NCBI RefSeq assembly: GCF_002101555.1
Contig: NZ_LQOL01000027.1
Location: 1 to 54,793 of the forward strand
Length of the DNA stretch: 54,793 nucleotides
Direction of reading: 5' to 3'
Origin: Mycolicibacterium canariasense
GTDB lineage: Bacteria > Actinomycetota > Actinomycetes > Mycobacteriales > Mycobacteriaceae
Within the stretch, counting starts at the first letter, position 1. Each line of letters begins with the position of its first letter. The notes below the pieces were generated by a model, which did not search any database, had not been told where the DNA came from, and worked only from the letters and a program-made list of their open reading frames with translations. Shown here in pieces: positions 33,706 to 42,435 of the stretch. Both the position numbers and the translations under genes were made by a program.

Positions 33706-34392
33706 TCACGGTGACGGCGTCTTGAAGGCACGGCCACGTGCGGCGAGACGTTCCGCGTGAGGGGCGGTCACCGACGACGCATCGCATGGCGGGGTCGTGG
33801 GCGCGCTGAGTCCCGACAGTATCGCGCGCACCAGCCGTTCAGCTTCCAGGTCGGTGGTGCGGCGGTTCCGATGGCGGATCATGCCCTCCGCGGACAGCAT
33901 TGCCAACCCGTGCACCCCGGCCCACACCGCGAACTCCGCACCCGGGCGTGCATCGGAGGCCAGAAATCCCTTGGTGACAAGCGAATTCAATTCCTCGACC
34001 AGTATGTCGTGAGGATGGGGCGTGACGATCGTTTCGATCCCCGGGCTGCGGTTGGCGGCGAACGCCAGCGCGGCGAGGCCGGGATTGTCCACTGTCCAAC
34101 GAACGTAAGCGCGGGCGTAGGCAACCAGACGCGCGACGGGATCGTCGGTGTCGGCACGGGAGACGGCGAGCGCCAAGTATTTCCCGGCACTGGCCTGGAT
34201 GTGTTCGGCCAATGTGCTGACGAGCGCCCCGCGGCTTTCGAAGTGGTGGTAGGCCGCGCTGGGTGCGACGCCGACCCGCGCCGAGACCTCGCGAAGGGAC
34301 CAGCCTTCGGCGCCGCGCTCGGTGGCCAGCTCCGCGGCTGCCGCCAAGAGAGCCTCGCGCAGCTGACCGTGGTGGTAGCGACTTCTAGCCAC
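33706..34392 (-). CDS. TetR family transcriptional regulator
   Basis: 228 residues. The N-terminal HTH is YHHGQLREALLAAAAELATE, then SLREVSARVGVAPSAAYHHFESRGALV, followed by a TetR_C-like ligand domain. The last ~30 residues are Arg/Ala/Pro-rich. It is divergent from the MBL gene at 34492, with a 15-bp operator in between, and lies upstream of the minus-strand MBL gene. It probably represses one or both MBL paralogues. Confidence 0.9.
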   Translation of the reverse strand: MARSRYHHGQLREALLAAAAELATERGAEGWSLREVSARVGVAPSAAYHHFESRGALVSTLAEHIQASAGKYLALAVSRADTDDPVARLVAYARAYVRWTVDNPGLAALAFAANRSPGIETIVTPHPHDILVEELNSLVTKGFLASDARPGAEFAVWAGVHGLAMLSAEGMIRHRNRRTTDLEAERLVRAILSGLSAPTTPPCDASSVTAPHAERLAARGRAFKTPSP

Positions 34393-34422
34393 CCAGGAAG
34401 CCTAGCACCGAACACATTTGAT

Positions 34423-34437
34423 CTGTACAGTGTTCAG
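34423..34437. promoter_or_regulatory. TetR-type operator CTGTACAGTGTTCAG
   Basis: A 15-bp near-palindrome (CTG-T/A-ACA-G-TGT-T/A-CAG) in the gap between TetR and MBL genes, with an outer GAACAC/GTGTTC repeat at 34410 and 34435. It matches the ACA-N-TGT core common in TetR sites. Confidence 0.65.
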
Positions 34438-34491
34438 ATGCGTGGCAGATTTTGCGGGCCACGTGAACTGCGCTCAGATTGGAGCCAGCCG

Positions 34492-35427
34492 ATGTGCGTT
34501 GTCACGCCGTCGTCTTCTGCCGACGTTTTCGGTGACGACCCAGCGGTATCTCACGCCGTGCCGCCGGTCGTTGCAGGTGTGCCCACCGAAATCAGTCCGG
34601 GCGTGTACGTCATCCCAGATGGTCGGACGCCACTCGTTCCCAACGTCGGGATTGTGGTGGGGGAGCGAGCGGCCTTGGTGGTCGACACCGGCCTGGGTCC
34701 GCGCAGCGGCGCTTACGTGCTGGGGCGAGCGAGGGATCTCGCCGGTGGTCGGCCGTTGTACATGACCACCACCCATTTCCACCCTGAGCATGCCTTTGGC
34801 GCCCAGGCGTTCAAGGGTGAGGCGACGATCGTCTGCAACAGGGCTCAGCGCGACGAGTTGCGCCGCAAGGGGCAGGCGTGCCTCGACTTGTTTCGGGCTG
34901 CAGGCCCAGTCTGTGCGGAGGAGTTGCAGCATGTCACGTTTGTCGATCCCGATATCGTCTATGTCGGGTCGGCCGCGATCGACCTGGGCGGAGTCCGGGT
35001 CCGTTTACGATCGGTTGGCCCCGCCCACAGTGCCGGCGACCAGATCGTCGCGGTCGGGGACCGCGTGCTGTTCACCGGGGACTTGCTGGAACACAAGATG
35101 TTCCCGCTCGCACCATTCAGCTCGCCGACCGATGTGGACTGCGACGTCATGCGATGGACGGGGCTACTTGACGAATTAATCAGCGTCAGAACAGAAATCA
35201 CCGTCCCGGGACACGGTGAGATCGCGCCGCACACGCTCGCCTCCTACCGCGACTACTTCCAGTTCCTTCGAGCCGAAGTCACCCGGTTGTGGGCATCGGG
35301 CATCTCGGTAGATCGAGTTGCCGAGACCCTCAACGAGGCGGCTCAGTCCAGATGGCCAGATTGGGACCATCCGGGCCGGATCCCATCAGTCGTTGAAGCG
35401 TTCTACCGTGCAGCCGAGAATGCATAG
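34492..35427 (+). CDS. Metallo-beta-lactamase-fold hydrolase
   Basis: 311 residues from the ATG at 34492; an in-frame ATG at 34438 would start within the operator. Zinc motif THFHPEH (HxHxEH instead of HxHxDH), then GPAHSAGD, FTGDLLEH and VPGHGE. Related to the minus-strand MBL at 32724 but with its His ligands kept. It is a cytoplasmic hydrolase of unknown substrate, divergent from TetR. The region behind it (35428..35720) holds no recognisable gene. Confidence 0.87.
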   Translation: MCVVTPSSSADVFGDDPAVSHAVPPVVAGVPTEISPGVYVIPDGRTPLVPNVGIVVGERAALVVDTGLGPRSGAYVLGRARDLAGGRPLYMTTTHFHPEHAFGAQAFKGEATIVCNRAQRDELRRKGQACLDLFRAAGPVCAEELQHVTFVDPDIVYVGSAAIDLGGVRVRLRSVGPAHSAGDQIVAVGDRVLFTGDLLEHKMFPLAPFSSPTDVDCDVMRWTGLLDELISVRTEITVPGHGEIAPHTLASYRDYFQFLRAEVTRLWASGISVDRVAETLNEAAQSRWPDWDHPGRIPSVVEAFYRAAENA

Positions 35428-35720
35428 TCGGATATCGAGCCAGCATGAACGCCGGAATAGTCGTTGGCATCGAGGTGAACCGACACGCATGTCGACGCCA
35501 CGCACAGACCGCCCCAAGGGGGCGGATCCTCGTGTCTGATTGCCCGCGAGGTGGCGCGGTAGTTGCATGCAGTCCCGACACCCCATGAGTCGGCTCGACG
35601 GCCGCGGCCTGGTGGCAGTGGGCAGACAGATCTGCGCTCAGTGTTCGCACACGCGAGTACCATCGCCTGCGCTGTCGGACGTTGCGGCGCCGTCGACGCC
35701 TCCTGGCCCAGAATGGTGGA

Positions 35721-36467
35721 ATGGCGTGGAGTACTCGTGAGGTAGCAGAACTGGCCGGTACCAGCCTGCGGGCGGTCCGCCATTATCACCAGGTCGGGTT
35801 GCTCGCCGAACCTGAACGCCTCGCCAATGGTTACAAGCAGTACGGCGTCGCTCACCTCGTTCGGCTGGTGCGGATCAAACGACTCGTCGACCTCGGGTTC
35901 TCCCTTCCTCAGATAGCCGACATGGGCGACACCGACGTCCATCCCGAAGAAGCTCTGCGGGCATTGGACACCGAACTGGCCGCGACAATCGATCGACTCC
36001 AACGGGCGCGTGTCGAACTGGGGCTGTTGTTGGAGCGCTCTGCACCGACCGACCTACCACCAGATCTCGTTCCACCGGAGGCGGTGGTGCGACTGTCCGA
36101 CGCCGACCGTTCCCTGGTCGTCGTCCTGACCCGCGTGCTGGGGCCCCGAGGCATTCGTGCCTACTCCGAACTTCTGCGGAACGCACCTGTCGAGCCCGCC
36201 GTCGCTGAGTTTGACAACTTGCCCGACGATGCCGATGAACGGACGCGGCAAGACGTCGCAGAGCGCCTCGTCCCCTATATGCAGGCAACCTATGCGGCCC
36301 ACCCAGAGGTTCTCCAGGCCCGTGCCGACGCCCCGGGCGGGGAGCGCTTCGCCGCAGATACGATCGCCGAAGCGATGTCAGATCTTTACAACACGGCGCA
36401 ACTCGACGTGTTTCGACGCGCCCGACGACTGCTGGCTGCCTCGGACGTGGCGGAGTCATCGACGTAG
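35721..36467 (+). CDS. MerR family transcriptional regulator
   Basis: 248 residues from the ATG at 35721 (GAATGGTGGA precedes it). The N-terminal HTH is STREVAELAGTSLRAVRHYH, then QVGLLAEPERLANGYKQYGV, with a RIKRLVDLGFSLPQIADMGD dimer helix. The C-terminal ~140 residues are helical and of TipAS/other effector type; no ligand is predicted. It is convergent with the Hip1-like protease gene, so its target may lie elsewhere or be itself. Confidence 0.88.
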   Translation: MAWSTREVAELAGTSLRAVRHYHQVGLLAEPERLANGYKQYGVAHLVRLVRIKRLVDLGFSLPQIADMGDTDVHPEEALRALDTELAATIDRLQRARVELGLLLERSAPTDLPPDLVPPEAVVRLSDADRSLVVVLTRVLGPRGIRAYSELLRNAPVEPAVAEFDNLPDDADERTRQDVAERLVPYMQATYAAHPEVLQARADAPGGERFAADTIAEAMSDLYNTAQLDVFRRARRLLAASDVAESST

Positions 36468-36502
36468 CGCGCGCATTGAGGGTGCGCGTCGGGCTCACCA
36501 AG

Positions 36503-38086
36503 CTATCTGGTGCAATGGGCGCCAGCGGGTGGGGTTCGCAGGTCAATCAGGTAGCCGGCGACGATGTCGTCGACACACTGGTTCTGCCCGAGCAGGGCGA
36601 TGCCGTGCTGGGCGCCGTCCACGGTGAGCAAGCTTCCCTTGAGGGCGCGCGCGAGGTTGACACCGCCTTGATGGGGGGTGGCCGGGTCGCCGGTGACCGA
36701 GATCGTCAGCGTGGGTGGGACATTGACGTTGCCGGTGACCCACCGCTCGGGGCGGCTGGGTTGTTGCGGCCATGCCTCGCACTCGTAGTGCATGTGCGCC
36801 GCTGGCCGGCCCGAGTCGACGAAGGGCGCGGCGTCGAAGATCTGTTGGGTCAGGTCGGCTTGCTCCGCAGGTGTGCGCTGCGGGTTGTCCATGCATCGGA
36901 TCGCGACGTTGCTGTCCGGATCGGTGCCGTAGCGACCCGAGGAGTCTCGGCCCACGAAGTTGTCGCGCAACTTCAGCAGGCCATCCCCGCGCCCATCGGC
37001 CAACTCGCGCAGGCCGTCGATGACCTTGGGCCACACGGCGTCACTGTACAAGCCGGCCATGACACCGGCGACGGCGTCGTCGTAGGTCAGGCCGCGCGGA
37101 TCTGCGGTGGGTGCTGGGTGGTCCAGCAAGGGACGCACGATGACTTGAAATGCCTCGCTCGCCCGGGCCGGATCGGTGCCCAGCGGACAGTCGGGCATTG
37201 ACGCGCACGCGCTGGCCATCGCGGTGAAGGCTTTCTGGAAGCCGACGTACTGCGACAGGCGAAACTGCGCTGCGGTCATGTCGGGGTCGACAGCGCCGTC
37301 CAGCGCGACGGCGCGCACACGCTGCGGGAAGGTCTCGGCGTACATCGCGCCCAGCTCAGTCCCGTAGCTGTACCCGAGGTAGGACAGCTTTTCGTCACCG
37401 AGTGCGGCACGCAGCACATCCATGTCCCGCACGGTGTCTCGACTGCCGAAGTTGACCAGCGCCTGCTCACCGCCGGAGCGCTCTGCGCAACGCCGTGCCA
37501 CCTCTCGGGCCTGCTGTGCATCTGTGACGTTGGGAACGGGGTTGCTCAGGAATCCCTGACCGCGATCGGTCTCGGCGTCGGTGTAACAATCCGCCCGGGG
37601 AGTGGAGGCGCCCACACCTCGGGGGTCGAAGCCGATCACGTCGAACCGGTCGCCCACCGGGCCCTTGGTCAACACCTGCCCCACCAAGTCGTTAGCCTCA
37701 AGGGCGACGAAACCCATCCCGGCGACGCCGGGACCGCCAGGGTTGACCAGCAGCGAGCCGATCCGATCACCACGCGCCTTGACTCTCAGCAGCGCGATCT
37801 CTGCACGCGCCCCGCCGGGATCCTGGTAATCCACGGGGACCTGTACGCGGGCGCAGTCGTAGCGGGCATCGGCGAAGAGCTTCTCGTCCAGCGTCGTTCT
37901 CGCATAGGACGCGCAGGGCTCGAACCGGACCTGCTGGTCATAGAACGCCGCCAGCTCAGCTGGCCGCGCGGTGCCGGAATTTCCCGTCGTCGCCTCGATC
38001 GCGACCGGTCCGGTTGCCCCGCAGGCGCCGACGAGTATCAACGATGCCCCGCCCAATGCGGCGAGGGCCAAGCGCGCATAAACCAC
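36503..38086 (-). CDS. Hip1/CaeA-like secreted lipoprotein serine hydrolase (TAP family)
   Basis: 527 residues, alpha/beta hydrolase with TAP-like C-terminal domain. A lipoprotein signal peptide ends with LVGAC (Cys22). The triad is Ser240 (GYSYG), Asp467 (TGDPATP) and His494 (GAQHG), with spacing nearly identical to Mycobacterium tuberculosis Hip1 (Rv2224c; S228, D463, H490). The NPGGPG oxyanion strand is at 115-120. It is expected to be anchored outside the membrane and to act as protease/esterase on cell-envelope substrates. It is divergent from a MarR gene, with a strong palindrome between them. Confidence 0.92.
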   Translation of the reverse strand: MVYARLALAALGGASLILVGACGATGPVAIEATTGNSGTARPAELAAFYDQQVRFEPCASYARTTLDEKLFADARYDCARVQVPVDYQDPGGARAEIALLRVKARGDRIGSLLVNPGGPGVAGMGFVALEANDLVGQVLTKGPVGDRFDVIGFDPRGVGASTPRADCYTDAETDRGQGFLSNPVPNVTDAQQAREVARRCAERSGGEQALVNFGSRDTVRDMDVLRAALGDEKLSYLGYSYGTELGAMYAETFPQRVRAVALDGAVDPDMTAAQFRLSQYVGFQKAFTAMASACASMPDCPLGTDPARASEAFQVIVRPLLDHPAPTADPRGLTYDDAVAGVMAGLYSDAVWPKVIDGLRELADGRGDGLLKLRDNFVGRDSSGRYGTDPDSNVAIRCMDNPQRTPAEQADLTQQIFDAAPFVDSGRPAAHMHYECEAWPQQPSRPERWVTGNVNVPPTLTISVTGDPATPHQGGVNLARALKGSLLTVDGAQHGIALLGQNQCVDDIVAGYLIDLRTPPAGAHCTR

Positions 38087-38190
38087 TCTGTCTCCTCAGA
38101 AGCAGAAATCTGTCGCCTCCACGGTGATCCATGCCGCTGCGGCACACTCAAGTTCGGTGACGCGGCGCATGCCGTACCCATGGCCTCGTG

Positions 38191-38220
38191 AGCCTTGACT
38201 TGACACGTCAAGTCAAGGCT
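38191..38220. promoter_or_regulatory. 30-bp MarR operator with 14-bp perfect arms
   Basis: AGCCTTGACTTGAC and its exact complement flank a 2-bp centre. TTGACTTGAC also contains a repeated TTGAC half-site. It ends 14 nt before the MarR start at 38235 and lies 105 nt from the Hip1-like gene start. Confidence 0.8.
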
Positions 38221-38234
38221 GGCAGCCTACGAGG

Positions 38235-38690
38235 ATGCCCTCGACAGGTGGTCGGCCGCTTGCCCCGGACGAGTCCGTCACGTGGCGATGCTTCCTGCGC
38301 TGGAGCGAAGCGGTGACGTCCAAAGTCGCCCGCCAACTCACCGAGAATGTCGGTGTCTCGCAAGCCGATTACTCCATCCTGGTGCGATTGTCAGAAGCCG
38401 GCGGAGCGATCCCGCGCCAAGCGCTCGAGACGAGGCTGTCGTGGTCTGCATCGCGTCTTTCGCACCAACTGACCCGTATGGAGGCCAGAGGGTTGCTGCG
38501 ACGTGCGGACGCCGGCTTCGGTCGAAACGTCGACGTCACGCTCACCGATGCCGGGAGCGCTTTGTTCAAAGCCGCGGAGGCGGTACATGGTGATGCGGTC
38601 CGAACGGACTTCCTCGGCACTCTTCCCGATGCAGTAGTTGATTTCCTTCACCGCGTCGGCGCCGCAGATCAGCTGCACACGGAGACATGA
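38235..38690 (+). CDS. MarR family transcriptional regulator
   Basis: 151 residues. Winged helix: VSQADYSILVRLSEAGGAIP, LETRLSWSASRLSHQLTRMEARGLL, RRADAGFGRNVDVTLTDAGS. It begins an operon with VOC and hydroxyacid-dehydrogenase genes, each overlapping by 4 nt. A 30-bp palindrome lies just upstream. It likely represses its own operon and may affect the divergent protease gene. Confidence 0.9.
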   Translation: MPSTGGRPLAPDESVTWRCFLRWSEAVTSKVARQLTENVGVSQADYSILVRLSEAGGAIPRQALETRLSWSASRLSHQLTRMEARGLLRRADAGFGRNVDVTLTDAGSALFKAAEAVHGDAVRTDFLGTLPDAVVDFLHRVGAADQLHTET

Positions 38691-39133
38691 TGACCACGAC
38701 GCCTGCGGTTTCGGCCCGCGCGCACCATACCGGCATCGTCGTCGACAATCTCGATGCTCAAACACGCTGGTATAAAAAGGCATTTGGGATGACAGAGGAA
38801 AGCCGGCACCAACCCGACCGGGGTGTTCGCACAGTCCTGCTCGCCACCGAGTCAGGACTGCGGATCGAATTGGTCGAATGCCTGGGCTCGCACCGTCTCC
38901 AGCAGTACGACGGTCCACGCGCAGCCGCTGCGGCACAGGGCTACCACCACTGGGCCGTCGAAGTCGACGACGCGGCAACAGCCTTCGCCGCTCTGGTGCA
39001 CGCCGGCGCGGGCATCGGCGCGCCGCCCTCGGCAGGGCCTCGCGGCTCTGCCTTCGCGTACGTTCTCGATCCGGAAGGCAATCCGATCGAACTGGTCCAG
39101 GTTTCGTCCAGGTCTGCGGCCTCTCTGCAATGA
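38687..39133 (+). CDS. VOC (glyoxalase/dioxygenase) superfamily protein
   Basis: 148 residues. Paired beta-alpha-beta-beta-beta modules with metal ligands likely in ARAHHTGIVVDNL (first His), YHHWAVEVDD (second His) and NPIELVQV (Glu). Similar to lactoylglutathione lyase/bleomycin-resistance-type proteins. Stop and start overlap with both neighbours (ATGATG and ATGA), so the three genes act as a unit. Substrate unknown. Confidence 0.86.
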   Translation: MMTTTPAVSARAHHTGIVVDNLDAQTRWYKKAFGMTEESRHQPDRGVRTVLLATESGLRIELVECLGSHRLQQYDGPRAAAAAQGYHHWAVEVDDAATAFAALVHAGAGIGAPPSAGPRGSAFAYVLDPEGNPIELVQVSSRSAASLQ

Positions 39134-39990
39134 GCACTGTCGCCGTTCTGGGAACCGGCAACCTGGGTGCAGCGATCTGCCGGCGATTACTGGAGACCGG
39201 TTTCGATGTCCGAGCGTGGAACCGTACGCCGTCGACCGCAACGCCATTGGCCGAGGCCGGCGCCACGGTCGCGAGTAGCGTGGCCGACGCCGTGGCAGGA
39301 GCCCCGGTGGTGATCATCGCCGTGTTCGACGCCGCTGCCGTTTTGGACGTCCTGCAACAAATGCGTGACGAACTCGCCGACGGAGCGGTTGTGGCTCAGA
39401 CCGCCACCGTAGGCCTGGAAATCGCCACGGTGGCACGCACCGCACAGCAGCTCGGGATCGAGCTCATCGACGTCGCCGTATTGGGCAATCAGGACGCGGC
39501 GCGCGCTGGGAAGCTGACCGTGTTGGCGGCTGCAGCGGCCGCCGTTCGCGGCAGGGTCTCAACGACTCTTGCTGCCTTGGCGAGTTCGGTCATGTGGGTG
39601 GGCGATGCTCCCGGTCCTGCCAGCGCGCTCAAATTGGCGTGTAATTCCTGGGTTGCAGGATTGAATGCGATTCTGGCACAGGCAATGTCGCTGACCCGTA
39701 GTTTCGGTATCGATCCCAGCCTGTTCCTCGAAGCAATCACAGGTACCGCGGCTGACAGCCCGTACTTGCAGGCCAAGGCCGCGATCATGCTCGGTGACGG
39801 TGGCCAGACGGTGACAACCGTCGACTCGATGCGCAAAGATCTGCAGCTCATCGTTGATGCAGCACGCGCCCATGGCGTTTCCGATGTACTACTGGACGCA
39901 CAGGCCAACCTCTACCGAACCGCATCGGATCGAGGGTACGGCGGCAGCGACATCGCTTTGGTCGAGCGGGTGTTCGGTGAGGTGTGGTGA
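39130..39990 (+). CDS. NAD(P)-dependent beta-hydroxyacid dehydrogenase / imine-reductase-like
   Basis: 286 residues. N-terminal Rossmann GTGNLGAAICRRLLETGFDV with WNRTPS binding loop (suggesting NADPH), then a second all-helical domain with KLACNSWVAGLNAILAQAMS. The usual catalytic Lys of hydroxyisobutyrate dehydrogenases (GxxxKxxxN) is at ALKLACN. It could act on a hydroxyacid or imine. Third gene of the MarR operon. Confidence 0.85.
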   Translation: MSTVAVLGTGNLGAAICRRLLETGFDVRAWNRTPSTATPLAEAGATVASSVADAVAGAPVVIIAVFDAAAVLDVLQQMRDELADGAVVAQTATVGLEIATVARTAQQLGIELIDVAVLGNQDAARAGKLTVLAAAAAAVRGRVSTTLAALASSVMWVGDAPGPASALKLACNSWVAGLNAILAQAMSLTRSFGIDPSLFLEAITGTAADSPYLQAKAAIMLGDGGQTVTTVDSMRKDLQLIVDAARAHGVSDVLLDAQANLYRTASDRGYGGSDIALVERVFGEVW

Positions 39991-40057
39991 CCGGCGATCC
40001 TCACGTGCTGGCCAACCATTCCAGACGCAGCTCGCCAGAAGTGCCGCGCGGGCGCGA

Positions 40058-40657
40058 TTACCAAGAGTCGAAATGCGTGACCTCGGGGACGGGTCTGCGG
40101 TGGACGGCTCGAAACGGTTTCGTCGGCCATCCCACTGCCATGGTGACACCGATGATCTTGTGGTCGGGGATCCTGAGGATCCGTCGGACGCCCTTGGTGT
40201 TGAAATTGTGCAGTCCGGTCGGAGCGACCCCTAGTCCCAGTGCCCGGCCGGCGACGAGCATGTTCTGGGTGGCGCCGTAGATCGCGGCGAACTGGTAGCG
40301 GTCCTCCTTGGGGTCGCCGGGAACCAGCGAGGACGCGCACACGAAGATGAGCGCTGGCGCGTCGCGCAGCGTGCCCAGGAGGTGCGCGCCGCCCTCGACC
40401 ATCCTCTGCGCGACGGCGTCCATGTCACCTGACGTCGCACCGTCGCCGGGGACGGAGATGTGGGGGACGATAGCGTCGTGCAGGCGTGATCGCTGCTGTG
40501 GCGAGGTGACCACGACGAAGTCCCACAGCTGAGAATTGGCCGGAGACGAGGCCCGGGTGGCCGCCCAGATGAGACGCTCGATCAGCTCGCCGGAAACGGG
40601 CTCGTCGGCGAGCCACCGCATGGTCATGGCTGACTCCATGGCGTCGAATACGTCCAC
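40058..40657 (-). CDS. Nitroreductase family protein
   Basis: 199 residues. FMN-binding nitroreductase fold: an N-terminal MTMRWLADEPVSGELIERLI, FMN-phosphate region AATRASSPANSQLWDFVVV, then a late GLGVAPTGLHNFNTKGVRRI. It probably reduces nitro groups or quinones, or dehydrogenates a small metabolite, with NAD(P)H. It is on the same strand as the neighbouring LLM gene (40759..41595), about 100 nt behind it, so the same TetR may control both. Confidence 0.87.
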   Translation of the reverse strand: MDVFDAMESAMTMRWLADEPVSGELIERLIWAATRASSPANSQLWDFVVVTSPQQRSRLHDAIVPHISVPGDGATSGDMDAVAQRMVEGGAHLLGTLRDAPALIFVCASSLVPGDPKEDRYQFAAIYGATQNMLVAGRALGLGVAPTGLHNFNTKGVRRILRIPDHKIIGVTMAVGWPTKPFRAVHRRPVPEVTHFDSW

Positions 40658-40758
40658 GTCAGTTCCTTCCTACCGCCGGCGCTTCGACGTCGGCATTTCG
40701 TATGACTGTGGTAATCAACGTCTTCGGCTCCCGCGCGACCGATCCTCGATCCGAGGGG

Positions 40759-41595
40759 TCATCGGCGGAGGTCGTCGAGAAGGTCAGCCAACGGCTCCAA
40801 GACGGCCGGATCGAACGGGGGCCGCAGCACGATGATGGCGAGGTCTGCCCCCTGCTCGCCGAAGGCCGCGGCCGAGGCGGCCGTGGCCGCCGGATCACCG
40901 TCGAAGACAATCGGGCTGGACAACAGGATGTCGCCCGGTTCGCGACCCACGTCGTGACAATGGGCGTGCAGGACGTCGCGCTTGCGGGCGAAGTCCTGCG
41001 GTGTCCCACCGAAGAAACTCCAGTGCTGGGCGAAACGGGCTGCGGTTCGCAAGGTGCGTCTCTCCCCATTGCCCCCGATGCAGATGGGCGGGTGGGGCTT
41101 CTGAACGCCCTTTGGTTCGTTACGTGCCTGGCACAGTTGGTAATAGTTGCCCCGAAAGGTGGTGACTTCTTGGCTCATCAGACCGACGAGCACAGCGCAC
41201 GCCTCCTCGAGCCGGTCACTGCGCTCAGTGCGGGTGCCAAGGTCAAATCCGTATGCGGCGGCCTCCTTCTCGTCCCATCCGGCTCCGACACCTACTTCCA
41301 AACGACCCCCGGAGATGATGTCGAGCGCAGTGGCCATATTGGCCAGGACCGCGGGATGGCGGTGATGAATCCCGGTCACCAGGGTTCCCAGCCGAAGCCG
41401 GGTGGTCGCCTGGGCCAGCGCGGTCATAACGGTCCAGCCTTCGAGACAGGGACCGGAACGGTCGGAGAAAATCGGGTAGAAGTGGTCGAACACCCAGCCC
41501 GATTCGAACACCTCGATGTCATCGGCGACCTGCCACAGCGCGAGTAACTCGGACCATGTCGTGTTTTGCGGGGCGGTTCGGAAGGCGAATTTCAC
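40759..41595 (-). CDS. LLM-class F420-dependent oxidoreductase (TIGR03560-like), paralogue of the 9766 gene
   Basis: 278 residues from the GTG at 41595, with CGAAAGGAAG upstream. It shares long identical stretches with the 9766..10638 product: NTTW, GPCLEGWT, VTGIHHRHPAVLANMA, ALDIIS, GAGW, ARNEPKG and FARKRDVL. Same TIGR03560 class of F420-dependent enzymes. It is divergent from a TetR gene, with a 42-bp inverted repeat between. Paralogues in this window are thus placed under different regulators (MarR and TetR). Confidence 0.9.
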   Translation of the reverse strand: MKFAFRTAPQNTTWSELLALWQVADDIEVFESGWVFDHFYPIFSDRSGPCLEGWTVMTALAQATTRLRLGTLVTGIHHRHPAVLANMATALDIISGGRLEVGVGAGWDEKEAAAYGFDLGTRTERSDRLEEACAVLVGLMSQEVTTFRGNYYQLCQARNEPKGVQKPHPPICIGGNGERRTLRTAARFAQHWSFFGGTPQDFARKRDVLHAHCHDVGREPGDILLSSPIVFDGDPAATAASAAAFGEQGADLAIIVLRPPFDPAVLEPLADLLDDLRR

Positions 41596-41643
41596 CAGCC
41601 GTTCTTCCTTTCGCAAGGCCGAGGTTGCACGGCTTGTGCGCTA

Positions 41644-41685
41644 AAGTGGAGTGCCTGTCCGATAATATGGACAGGCTCTCCACTT
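41644..41685. promoter_or_regulatory. 42-bp inverted repeat, TetR operator
   Basis: AAGTGGAG-T-GCCTGTCC, an 8-nt centre GATAATAT, then GGACAGGC-T-CTCCACTT. The 17-bp arms have one unmatched position. The TATAAT-like centre may hold a -10 box, and the site lies 48 nt from the LLM start and 19 nt from the TetR start. Confidence 0.8.
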
Positions 41686-41704
41686 ACGCAAGGGGTCGAG
41701 TCCT

Positions 41705-42259
41705 ATGGCGGATCTGGGCCACGCTCGTCGGGCTGATGCGGCGCGCAACCGCGAGCGCATCCTCGCCGCCGCCCGTGCCGCATTCGCCGAATCCGAGGCT
41801 GACACGTCGATGGCCGAGATCGCGCGACGGTCCGGAGTCGGTCAGGCGACTCTCTACCGCAACTTCGCCACGCGCCGCGACCTTCTTGAGGCTGTCTTCA
41901 CCGAAGAGGTCGACCACGTATGCGCCGCGGCTGCCATCCCCGAAGGGGACACTTCCGTCGGCCAATTCACCAACTGGCTGCGGTGCTTCTATCAGTACGT
42001 CGCGAACAAGCGGCCTATCGTCATGGGCTTACTCGAACACACCGACACCGCCGACCCGATCTTCAGGACGCGAGCGAGGATGCTGGCCGCCGGCCAGCCC
42101 CTGCTGGCTGCGGCCCAAACGGCAGGCGAAGTAAACCCCCGACTCGAGTTGGACCAGATCCTCGACATGGTGATGGCCATCGCGAAGATCAACGGCACCG
42201 CCCAGTACCGGCAGCCGATACTCGACGCTGCGCTCGCTGGCCTTCGCTCCCCGAAGTGA
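41705..42259 (+). CDS. TetR family transcriptional regulator
   Basis: 184 residues. HTH: RERILAAARAAFAESEADTS, then EIARRSGVGQATLYRNFATRRDLL, a canonical TetR N-terminus, followed by a SbtR-like C-terminal domain. It is divergent from the LLM gene with the long palindrome between, so it probably represses the LLM-nitroreductase operon and itself. Confidence 0.92.
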   Translation: MADLGHARRADAARNRERILAAARAAFAESEADTSMAEIARRSGVGQATLYRNFATRRDLLEAVFTEEVDHVCAAAAIPEGDTSVGQFTNWLRCFYQYVANKRPIVMGLLEHTDTADPIFRTRARMLAAGQPLLAAAQTAGEVNPRLELDQILDMVMAIAKINGTAQYRQPILDAALAGLRSPK

Positions 42260-42435
42260 CCGTTACAGGCCGGCGGCTGCGCCGGTCGCTCCTGCGGGCA
42301 ATCATCGCTCAGAATCTGAAAGCCACGCATCGCGGCCCACGGGTGCGCTCGGTTCGTCCGCGTCAGTCCGTCGATCATTCATGGCGTGGGCCTACGTCGT
42401 CAGGATGCTGAGCTGTATCTACATACTGGCGCGGG

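Noticed and set aside
36461..36490. GCGCGCA...TGCGCGT hairpin between MerR and the protease gene
   Set aside because: The stem is imperfect, GC-rich sequence is expected here by chance, and there is no T-tract. Not strong enough to call a terminator.
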